Part shown: piece by piece, positions 1 to 5,194 of the stretch
Layout of the letters: each line of letters begins with the position of its first letter
How positions within the stretch are numbered: position 1 is the first letter of the stretch
Origin: Rhodobacterales bacterium
GTDB taxonomy: Bacteria; Pseudomonadota; Alphaproteobacteria; Rhodobacterales; Rhodobacteraceae
Length of the DNA: 5,194 bases
Assembly (NCBI GenBank): GCA_013298675.1
Contig: JAAFIJ010000206.1
Coordinates: 1 to 5,194, forward strand
Reading direction: 5' to 3'
Program-made: the position numbers and the translations under genes
The notes under the pieces: generated by a model
The model's input: only the letters and a program-made list of their open reading frames with translations
What the model was told of the DNA's origin: nothing
Database searches by the model: none

Positions 1-1
1 G

Positions 2-70
2 GTTGAGGCTTTTGCAACGGATTGTGCACGCCAACTGTGTTTGGCGTCTGAATCGTTGCAGGGGGCTTGA
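2..70 (+). CDS. C-terminal fragment of an unidentified upstream gene (partial, 5' end outside window)
   Basis: This frame is open from the first bases and ends at TGA 68-70, giving 22 residues that finish ASESLQGA. The stop lies four bases before the ATPase start, the same tight spacing seen at other junctions in this operon, so it is plausibly the tail of a co-transcribed gene. The composition (Ala, Leu, Gln, Glu, Cys) looks like a soluble C-terminal helix. Of the other two frames, one stops at bases 4-6 and the other runs in frame into the ATPase. Sugar-uptake operons of this kind often carry a regulator, a kinase or an oxidoreductase upstream, but 22 residues are too few to assign a family, and chance openness over this length cannot be excluded. 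Confidence 0.4.
   Translation, partial: VEAFATDCARQLCLASESLQGA
60..65 (+). promoter_or_regulatory. Shine-Dalgarno site of the ABC ATPase gene
   Basis: AGGGGG lies nine bases before ATG 75 and supports that codon as the start of the ATPase. It overlaps the last codons of the putative upstream gene, which fits translational coupling. Confidence 0.55.
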
Positions 71-74
71 TGGA

Positions 75-1175
75 ATGAGCGCTCTTGAAATTCGTGATTT
101 GAAGAAGAGTTTTGGGGCAGTTGACGTTCTGCGTGGGATTGATTTCAGCGCAGACGCCGGAGAGTTTATCTGCCTTCTTGGCCCATCGGGGTGCGGAAAG
201 TCCACTCTGTTGCGCTGTATTGCGGGGCTGGAGACGATCACCTCGGGTTCTGTGCAGATCGAGGGTCGCGATATGACCAACGTACCACCTGCCGAGCGCA
301 ATCTGGCGATGGTGTTCCAATCCTACGCGCTTTATCCGCACCTAAACGTCCGCAAGAACATGGGCTTTGGGCTGTCGCTGCAAGGCATGCGACGCGCCGA
401 AATCGAGCAGAGGGTGGCAGACGCGGCCCGAATTCTTGAGATCGGCCACTTGCTGGACCGCAAGCCGCGGCAGTTGTCGGGCGGCCAGCGCCAGCGTGTC
501 GCCATTGGACGCGCGATTGTCCGCGACCCCAGCGTGTTTTTGTTTGACGAACCACTGTCTAACCTTGACGCGGCTTTGCGCACCCAAACCCGATATGAGC
601 TGGCACGGCTGCACAAAGAGCTGGGACGCACCATGCTGTTTGTGACGCATGATCAGATCGAAGCGATGACGCTTTCGACCAAAGTGGTCGTGATGAATGC
701 CGGTCGCGTGGAGCAGATTGGCCGCCCGATGGATCTGTATAACCGCCCTGCGAACCGCTTTGTTGCAGGCTTTATCGGGTCACCGCAGATGAATTTTCTA
801 CCCGCAGCGCTGCGCAGCGTTGCAGGTGGCGTCGATGTGGATCTGGCAGGTCAATCGCTTGGACTGCCGTTGCCACCGGGCATCGGCGCAGATCTGTCGC
901 GTGTCACCCAAGCTGGCTTGCGGCCCGAGCACCTGCGCATTGTCGCGGCGGATCAGCCAGGGTTGGCGGCGCGCGTGACATCGGTCGAACGTCTTGGGGC
1001 CGAGACGCTGGTTTTTGCCAAGACGACAGCCGGGCAGGCGCTTGTGGTGCGGACCGATGGCGCCTCTAGGGTCGAAGACGCCCAGACAGTGACGCTGTCG
1101 ATCGACCCCGGGCATTTGCATTTCTTTGACGCCGGGGACAAGCGGGTTGAATTCGACCTGCCTGTCGCTGAATGA
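75..1175 (+). CDS. Sugar ABC transporter ATP-binding protein, MalK/UgpC type
   Basis: This is the cytoplasmic ATPase that energises import through the two permeases encoded downstream. From ATG 75 it is 366 residues, the usual length for MalK/UgpC/MsmK-like subunits. All nucleotide-binding motifs are intact: Walker A GPSGCGKST (36-44), Q-loop Gln82, ABC signature LSGGQ (134-138), Walker B VFLFDEP (154-160, with Asp158 and catalytic Glu159), D-loop SNLDA (162-166) and switch His192 in THDQIEAMTL. A C-terminal TOBE/OB-type regulatory domain follows from about residue 235, including FIGSPQMNF and the family hallmark GLRPEHLRI (281-289). The start is chosen because a Shine-Dalgarno site precedes ATG 75 and family similarity begins at SALEIRDLKKSFG; the in-frame TTG at base 3 would add 24 unrelated residues. 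The gene comes before the binding-protein gene, whereas the ATPase is often last in such operons. ATPases of this family can serve several transporters; pairing with its neighbours is inferred from position. Confidence 0.96.
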   Translation: MSALEIRDLKKSFGAVDVLRGIDFSADAGEFICLLGPSGCGKSTLLRCIAGLETITSGSVQIEGRDMTNVPPAERNLAMVFQSYALYPHLNVRKNMGFGLSLQGMRRAEIEQRVADAARILEIGHLLDRKPRQLSGGQRQRVAIGRAIVRDPSVFLFDEPLSNLDAALRTQTRYELARLHKELGRTMLFVTHDQIEAMTLSTKVVVMNAGRVEQIGRPMDLYNRPANRFVAGFIGSPQMNFLPAALRSVAGGVDVDLAGQSLGLPLPPGIGADLSRVTQAGLRPEHLRIVAADQPGLAARVTSVERLGAETLVFAKTTAGQALVVRTDGASRVEDAQTVTLSIDPGHLHFFDAGDKRVEFDLPVAE

Positions 1176-1190
1176 CCCATTTACCAAACG

Positions 1191-1205
1191 AACGGTTTCA
1201 CCGTT
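1191..1205 (+). promoter_or_regulatory. Short perfect inverted repeat between the ATPase and binding-protein genes (possible hairpin or operator)
   Basis: AACGGT-TTC-ACCGTT is a perfect six-base inverted repeat around a three-base centre. It sits in the only sizeable gap inside the operon (1176-1226) and ends eight bases before the Shine-Dalgarno site of the binding-protein gene. In RNA it would form a small hairpin. It has no following T-run, so it is not a typical intrinsic terminator, and its odd-length centre differs from the central CG of classical LacI-family operators. Possible roles are an mRNA-stability or processing element that raises binding-protein expression, a weak regulator site, or chance. 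The repeat is seen directly; the function is unknown. Confidence 0.35.
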
Positions 1206-1213
1206 TACAGCTT

Positions 1214-1220
1214 AGGGAGG
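1214..1220 (+). promoter_or_regulatory. Strong Shine-Dalgarno site of the binding-protein gene
   Basis: AGGGAGG lies six bases before ATG 1227. It is the best ribosome-binding sequence in the window, consistent with the high level of binding protein such transporters need relative to their membrane and ATPase subunits. Confidence 0.8.
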
Positions 1221-1226
1221 ACGAAA

Positions 1227-2468
1227 ATGAAGCCTATATTCAGACCCGTTATCATGGCCGCAGGCCTGGCCTTTGCAGCAGCGTCTGCGCAAGCCGAAGT
1301 CTTGCGTTTTGCCACATGGGACAGCAACGAGTCCCTTGAGATTCAAAAAGCGATCGCGGCAAAGTTTGAGGCCGCCCACCCCGGTGTGACCGTGCAGGTC
1401 GAAGCTTATGGCGATGGCTATGACACCAAGCTGGCCGCCGGCTTTGGTGCGGGTGATGCGCCCGACGTGATGTATATGTGGAACTTCCCGGCCTATGCGC
1501 CGTCCCTCTTGCCGCTTGACGGTTATCTGGCTGGCGAAAACGGTCTGGATATGGCCGATTTCGCAGCGGGCCTGCTGCCATATGCGCGGGTAACCAACGA
1601 AGACGGAACCGCCAGCACCTTGGGTATTCCCGCGGGCTACACAACCTTTGTCACCTATTACAACAAAGACATGTTCGACAAAGCAGGCGTTCCTTATCCT
1701 GTTGAGGGTTGGACGTGGGCCGATATGCGCGCCGCTGCGGTCAAATTGGCCAAGCCGGACGAGAAAGTTTACGGCTACGGCGTTGACGGCAACCCCGACC
1801 CCTATGACTTCGAAACCTACCTTTGGAGCAATGGTTCGTCCTGGATCAGCGCGGATGGCAAAACCACCACTGGCTATCTGAACGCGCCAGAAACCACCGA
1901 AGTCTTCCAACAGTTCGTTGACATGGTTAAGGGTGGCGAGGCCGTGTTGTTTGGCGTTGGCGACAACGGCAGTTACCGCGAATTGTTCAACGCCGACAAA
2001 CTGGGCATGGTGATTTCCGGCACTTGGCCAATGCCGGATTTTGAAGCCGCTGGTAAGAATTTCGGCGTGGTCGGCCTGCCTTCCTTTGGTGGCAAACCGG
2101 TGCACAGCAACGTCGGCATTTCTTCGCTGTCGATTGCAAAGGACAGCAAGCAGCCCGATCTGGCATGGGAATTCGTCAAATTCTACGCGAGCCCCGAAGC
2201 AGTGGCGATGCGCAAGAACGACATTCCGGTGTTGAATTCTGTGGCCAAGGCACAGGGTATGGACACGAACCCCAAGTTCGCGCCGTTCCTTGCCATGCTG
2301 CCGGGCGCCGATGGTAATCTTTCACCGGCCTTTTTGCGCAACGCAAATTGGGGTCGCGCCCAAGAGGTTGTGGCCGAGGCAATCCAGCAAATCTATATTG
2401 ATCAGGACGGCATTCAGGCGATCCTCGATGACGCCGCTGCGCGTGCCGACAAGGCGCTGACCAAGTGA
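1227..2468 (+). CDS. Extracellular sugar-binding protein of the ABC importer (SBP_bac_1 / COG1653 type)
   Basis: This 413-residue periplasmic receptor captures the carbohydrate and delivers it to the permease pair. A Sec signal peptide is clear: basic start MKPIFR, hydrophobic core about 8-20, and a probable signal peptidase I site after Ala-Gln-Ala (residues 21-23), leaving a mature protein that begins EVLRFATWD. There is no lipobox cysteine, so it should be soluble in the periplasm. Family hallmarks are FATWDSNES (28-36) on the first strand, FEAAHPGVTVQVE (47-59), the APDVMYMW segment (78-85), YYNKDMFDKAGVPYP (144-158), GTWPMPDF (265-272), and the C-terminal AWEFVKFYASPEA (313-325). Trp85, Trp200, Trp267 and Trp375 are candidate sugar-stacking residues (inference). 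The length is normal for the family. The stop overlaps the GTG start of the next gene by four bases. The ligand cannot be assigned from sequence alone; the linked hydrolase suggests an oligosaccharide or glycoside rather than a free monosaccharide. Confidence 0.95.
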   Translation: MKPIFRPVIMAAGLAFAAASAQAEVLRFATWDSNESLEIQKAIAAKFEAAHPGVTVQVEAYGDGYDTKLAAGFGAGDAPDVMYMWNFPAYAPSLLPLDGYLAGENGLDMADFAAGLLPYARVTNEDGTASTLGIPAGYTTFVTYYNKDMFDKAGVPYPVEGWTWADMRAAAVKLAKPDEKVYGYGVDGNPDPYDFETYLWSNGSSWISADGKTTTGYLNAPETTEVFQQFVDMVKGGEAVLFGVGDNGSYRELFNADKLGMVISGTWPMPDFEAAGKNFGVVGLPSFGGKPVHSNVGISSLSIAKDSKQPDLAWEFVKFYASPEAVAMRKNDIPVLNSVAKAQGMDTNPKFAPFLAMLPGADGNLSPAFLRNANWGRAQEVVAEAIQQIYIDQDGIQAILDDAAARADKALTK

Positions 2469-3400
2469 AGCGCCCTGTGGCAGCCCCCGCAAGGCGGTTT
2501 TCCTCCCGCTTCCATGCGGGGGCTGTCGCGCCCTATCTGTTCGTGGCGCCTTGGGTGATCGGGTTTCTTGCCTTCACACTTGGGCCACTGCTTTTCTCGC
2601 TCTATATCAGCTTTTTCGACTGGCCGCTGGTGGGCGAGCCGCAGTTCATCGGACTGCAAAATTATACGACCATCATCACCGACGATGCGGATTTTGTGCG
2701 CTCTCTGAAGGTAACATTGACATTCGCCGCGATGTTCGTGCCCGCGAACCTGATCGTGGCACTATTGCTTGCAATGCTGCTGAACCAGCCGATGTTTGCC
2801 AGTGGTTTTTTCCGCGCCGCCTTCTATGTGCCCTCGATCATTTCGGGGGTGGCATTGGTGACAATATGGTCGTGGCTGCTGTCGCACGAATACGGAGTCA
2901 TCAACTACATGTTGTCCCTGCTCGGCATCGGGCAGATCAACTGGCTGGGCAGTCCGAACTGGGCACCCGTCTCAATCGTTCTGGTCAGTCTGTGGAGCGT
3001 TGGCGCAACGATGCTGATTTTTCTTGCCGGGCTGAAAAGCATCTCGAAAGAGCTATATGAGGCCGCAAGCCTGTCGGGCGTAGGCAAGATTGGGCAGTTC
3101 TTTCTGATCACGCTGCCGCTTCTGTCGCCGGTTTTGTTGTTCAATCTTGTCACCACCGTCATCGCAGCTTTTCAACAACTGACGCTCGCGTTGCTGTTAA
3201 CCAAAGGTGGCCCGGTGAAATCGACCTACATGCTGGCCATGTACATCTACGACAACGCCTTCAAGTATCAAGACATGGGCTATGCCGCCGCAATGTCATG
3301 GCTGATGCTGTTGTTGATCATTGCGCTAACTGTGGCGATCTTCAAATTCTCCAGCATGTGGGTGTTCTACGAGACCGAAGTGAAGGGGGAAAAGCCATGA
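2465..3400 (+). CDS. Sugar ABC transporter permease, MalF/UgpA-like
   Basis: This is one of the two inner-membrane subunits that form the translocation channel. It is 311 residues, with a basic cytoplasmic N-terminus followed by about six hydrophobic segments near residues 23-50, 83-108, 119-140, 167-190, 214-238 and 274-295. The cytoplasmic EAA loop that docks on the ATPase is at 196-222, with the core ELYEAASLSG and the conserved glycine at 205. GTG 2465 is chosen as start: it forms a GTGA overlap with the stop of the binding-protein gene, and the membrane protein begins normally from it. The only ribosome-binding sequence is a weak AAGG at 2451-2454, ten bases upstream, so initiation probably depends on ribosomes finishing the preceding gene. 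The 3' end overlaps the next permease by ATGA. It belongs to the BPD_transp_1 family, COG1175 type. No residues indicate the substrate. Confidence 0.95.
   Translation: MKRPVAAPARRFSSRFHAGAVAPYLFVAPWVIGFLAFTLGPLLFSLYISFFDWPLVGEPQFIGLQNYTTIITDDADFVRSLKVTLTFAAMFVPANLIVALLLAMLLNQPMFASGFFRAAFYVPSIISGVALVTIWSWLLSHEYGVINYMLSLLGIGQINWLGSPNWAPVSIVLVSLWSVGATMLIFLAGLKSISKELYEAASLSGVGKIGQFFLITLPLLSPVLLFNLVTTVIAAFQQLTLALLLTKGGPVKSTYMLAMYIYDNAFKYQDMGYAAAMSWLMLLLIIALTVAIFKFSSMWVFYETEVKGEKP
3383..3389 (+). promoter_or_regulatory. Shine-Dalgarno site of the second permease gene
   Basis: AAGGGGG lies seven bases before ATG 3397, inside the last codons of the first permease gene. It decides the start of the second permease in favour of ATG 3397 over the upstream in-frame ATG at 3298. 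Confidence 0.7.
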
Positions 3401-4230
3401 AAGAGCGGAGATCCATTCCCGGTTCAGTTGCCAAGTGGGGCGCGCTCGTCGCAGTAACACTGATGTTTCTGTTCCCCTTTTATTGGACCCTCGTGACCGC
3501 AATCAAGGCCAAACCCGAACTGCTGACGTGGCCGCCAACTTGGTGGCCCGCCGACGCGCAATGGGACAATTTTGCAGCGGCATGGGCGGCGCAACCCTTT
3601 GGAACTTATCTGAAAAACTCGGCAATTGTGACGGTTCTCTCTACGATCGGTCAGCTTTTGTCGTCATCGCTGGTTGCCTTCGGCTTTGCCCGGTTTGATT
3701 TTCCGGGCCGCAATTTCCTGTTCATGGTGCTTTTGGCGGCGATGATGGTGCCGTGGGATGTCACGATGATCCCGCTTTACATGGAGTTCAACTGGCTGGG
3801 CTGGATCAATACGTTAAAGCCCTTGATCGTGCCTGCGTGGTTCGGCGCACCCTTTTTCATCTTCCTGCTGCGCCAATTCATCATGTCCATCCCGCGTGAG
3901 TTGGATGAGGCCGCAAAGATGGACGGGGCCAGCGTGTTTCAGATCTATTGGAAAATCCACCTGCCACTGATGTTGCCGGCGTTGGTGCTGGTCGGCACAT
4001 TCCAGTTTCTGGCGGCGTGGAACGACTATCTTGGGCCGCTGATCTTTCTGAACGATGAAAGCATGTACACGCTGACGCTTGGTCTGGCGCGGTTCAAGAC
4101 GTTGCACGACACCAATCTGACGGCGCTTGCTGCGATGACGATCATCCTGTGCCTGCCGCCACTGGTGCTGTTCCTGACCGCACAACGCTATATCATGGAC
4201 AGTTCATTGTCGTCCGGCATCAAGGGCTAA
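3397..4230 (+). CDS. Sugar ABC transporter permease, MalG/UgpE-like
   Basis: This second channel subunit pairs with the MalF-like protein. From ATG 3397 it has 277 residues, typical of MalG/UgpE/AraQ-like proteins (COG0395 type). It has about six membrane segments near residues 14-35, 72-96, 107-128, 138-160, 192-214 and 243-263. The first is followed by the family's periplasmic TAIKAKPELLTWPPTWWP stretch (34-51), and FARFDFPGRN (98-106) follows the second. The ATPase-docking EAA loop is at 168-194, with the core ELDEAAKMDGAS and a conserved Gly177. AWNDYLGPLIFL (207-218) is another hallmark. The C-terminus ends SSGIKG, a common ending in this family (compare the GAVKG type). The start is set by the good Shine-Dalgarno site and the ATGA overlap with the preceding stop; the longer in-frame opening from 3298 adds residues that do not resemble the family. 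Confidence 0.96.
   Translation: MKERRSIPGSVAKWGALVAVTLMFLFPFYWTLVTAIKAKPELLTWPPTWWPADAQWDNFAAAWAAQPFGTYLKNSAIVTVLSTIGQLLSSSLVAFGFARFDFPGRNFLFMVLLAAMMVPWDVTMIPLYMEFNWLGWINTLKPLIVPAWFGAPFFIFLLRQFIMSIPRELDEAAKMDGASVFQIYWKIHLPLMLPALVLVGTFQFLAAWNDYLGPLIFLNDESMYTLTLGLARFKTLHDTNLTALAAMTIILCLPPLVLFLTAQRYIMDSSLSSGIKG
4222..4226 (+). promoter_or_regulatory. Shine-Dalgarno site of the glycoside hydrolase gene
   Basis: AAGGG inside the final codons of the second permease lies seven bases before ATG 4234. It supports that start and coupled expression of the hydrolase with the transporter. Confidence 0.6.
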
Positions 4231-4233
4231 ACT

Positions 4234-5194
4234 ATGGATTGGCCCAACCGTCGCTCCGATCTGTTTGACCCGCACAAAGTGCCGTTTTCGCGCCGCGGCA
4301 GTTTTTATGCGATTTCGTGGATCCAAGAGGATGGCGCATTCTGGTTGCGCAATCTGCGCGGCGGGGATGAGCATACCGATCTGGGCCGGATGCTGCGGCT
4401 AGAGGTTGCGGGCGCAGTTGAGTGGAGCATGACGCCCGATTGCCTGACCGCGCAAACCAGCAACGGGGTGATGCGATTTTCGTTTGATGGACCCGACCGG
4501 ATCGCAATTTCCGGGCACGGGGTTGGGTTGCGGGTCTATGCGGGTGCCAGCAAATACAACTATGCCCAAGAGGCGGCTAACCACTTTCACCTGTGCATCG
4601 CCACCCAAGACCAGCGCTGCAACATCACCACCACATCGGGCACGCGGCACCTTGATGCGGTTTGGAATGGGCTTTCATCTGATGCCATTGTAATTGATCT
4701 ACAGCCGGAAAACGGCACGCTTGCCGCATCGATTGATCTGTTTCGCATCGTACCAAAGCCCGGCATCGCCCTATCGCAGGCAAAGGCGCAAGCGCAGGTG
4801 GCCGCTGAGTTTTCCGCCTTTCAGAGTTGCTTGCCGCAAGTGCCGCCAGAATTTGCCGCCGGGCATCTTTTGGCCAGCTATATCCTGTGGTCTGCCTATG
4901 TACCCGCAGAGGGCACGCTGAGCCTGCCTTCGATCTATATGTCCAAGAACTGGATGACCAATATCTGGTCTTGGGACCACTGTTTTGTGGCTTTGGCCTT
5001 TGCGCAGCACGCACCAGAGCTGGCGTTTGAACAGATGCAAGCGATCTTCAACGGGCAAGACAGCACGGGACGTTTGCCGGATTATATCAACGATCGTTAC
5101 GCCTATTGGGCCTTTACCAAGCCACCCGTCCATGGCTGGGCATTTGCGCAACTGCGCGCGCAGGCACCTGATGCTTATGGGCCAGACCGTTTGC
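4234..5194 (+). CDS. Cytoplasmic glycoside hydrolase, GH63/MGH1-like (alpha/alpha)6-barrel family (partial, 3' end outside window)
   Basis: This frame stays open for 320 codons to the window end, starting three bases after the permease stop. No signal peptide or membrane segment is visible (start MDWPNRRSDLFDPHKVPFS), so the enzyme should be cytoplasmic and act on imported substrate. Residues 1 to about 185 look like a beta-rich N-terminal domain with many short strands. From about 200 the sequence becomes helical and carries signatures of clan GH-G-like alpha-barrel hydrolases (GH63, related to GH37 trehalases): NIWSWDHCFVALAF (243-256), then PELAFEQMQAIFNGQ (261-275), GRLPDYIND (279-287) and KPPVHGWAF (296-304). 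In these families the Trp-Asp pair (here Trp247-Asp248) contacts the sugar in the -1 subsite; the general acid and base normally lie further downstream, beyond the window. Characterised GH63 relatives act on alpha-glucosides or alpha-mannosides, including mannosylglycerate and glucosylglycerate. The exact substrate is unknown, and a trehalase-like role remains possible. The family call is from motif recognition. Confidence 0.8.
   Translation, partial: MDWPNRRSDLFDPHKVPFSRRGSFYAISWIQEDGAFWLRNLRGGDEHTDLGRMLRLEVAGAVEWSMTPDCLTAQTSNGVMRFSFDGPDRIAISGHGVGLRVYAGASKYNYAQEAANHFHLCIATQDQRCNITTTSGTRHLDAVWNGLSSDAIVIDLQPENGTLAASIDLFRIVPKPGIALSQAKAQAQVAAEFSAFQSCLPQVPPEFAAGHLLASYILWSAYVPAEGTLSLPSIYMSKNWMTNIWSWDHCFVALAFAQHAPELAFEQMQAIFNGQDSTGRLPDYINDRYAYWAFTKPPVHGWAFAQLRAQAPDAYGPDRL

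Noticed and set aside
3..74. Longer N-terminus for the ATPase from TTG at base 3
   Set aside because: The extra residues (MRLLQRIVHANC...) are unlike any MalK-type N-terminus, and ATG 75 has a suitable Shine-Dalgarno site.
798..1187. A 129-codon minus-strand open frame opposite the ATPase C-terminal domain
   Set aside because: It is antisense to the TOBE domain of an intact ATPase; the product is low in complexity of motifs and rich in Arg, Gln and His, typical of a shadow frame.
1191..1215. Inverted repeat as an intrinsic transcription terminator
   Set aside because: The stem is only six base pairs, not G+C-rich, and is followed by ACAGCTTAGGG rather than a T-run; the downstream genes belong to the same transporter.
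1212..2105. A 297-codon open frame on the minus strand opposite the binding-protein gene
   Set aside because: It lies entirely antisense to a clear, full-length binding-protein gene, its translation shows no family motifs, and long antisense openings are expected in G+C-rich genes with strong codon bias.
2551..3060. A 169-codon plus-strand open frame inside the first permease gene
   Set aside because: It is out of frame with a permease that has its full set of membrane segments and EAA loop. The alternative translation is Arg/Ala-rich with no recognisable domain.
3298..3396. Longer N-terminus for the second permease from the in-frame ATG at 3298
   Set aside because: The added 33 residues overlap the first permease for about 100 bases, do not resemble the family, and lack a better ribosome site than the one before ATG 3397.
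4484..5030. Several short plus- and minus-strand open frames over the hydrolase region
   Set aside because: They are out of frame with the continuous 320-codon hydrolase reading frame, which has recognisable family motifs and a good start; the short frames have none.

Overview
The window is a compact, one-directional (+ strand) carbohydrate-uptake operon, most likely from an alphaproteobacterium of the Rhodobacterales/Roseobacter type. That placement rests on the moderately high G+C, the codon preferences, the style of the CUT1-type sugar transporter and the tight overlapping gene junctions. It is an inference, because the window holds no rRNA or other phylogenetic marker.

Layout. Bases 1-70 hold what looks like the last 22 codons of an unidentified upstream gene. 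Then come a MalK/UgpC-type ABC ATPase (75-1175), a 51-base gap with a short perfect inverted repeat and a strong Shine-Dalgarno sequence, and a secreted extracellular solute-binding protein of the SBP_bac_1/COG1653 type (1227-2468). Two binding-protein-dependent inner-membrane permeases follow, MalF/UgpA-like (2465-3400) and MalG/UgpE-like (3397-4230). Last is the N-terminal 320 codons of a cytoplasmic glycoside hydrolase related to GH63/MGH1-like (alpha/alpha)6-barrel enzymes (from 4234, cut by the window end). Apart from the 51-base gap, junctions are 4-base overlaps or spacers of 3-4 bases, so the genes are probably co-transcribed and partly translationally coupled.

How it works together (inference from family knowledge). 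The binding protein captures an oligosaccharide or glycoside in the periplasm. The two permeases form the channel, the ATPase dimer powers import, and the co-encoded hydrolase, which has no signal peptide, probably cleaves the imported glycoside in the cytoplasm. The substrate cannot be read from the sequence. The hydrolase family suggests an alpha-linked glucoside or mannoside (for example a disaccharide or a glycosylated compatible solute), but this is a hypothesis. The transporter is an ordinary set of family members. The parts most worth a second look are the hydrolase and the small inverted repeat between the ATPase and binding-protein genes. I see no mobile elements, CRISPR arrays, RNA genes or signs of a novel system.
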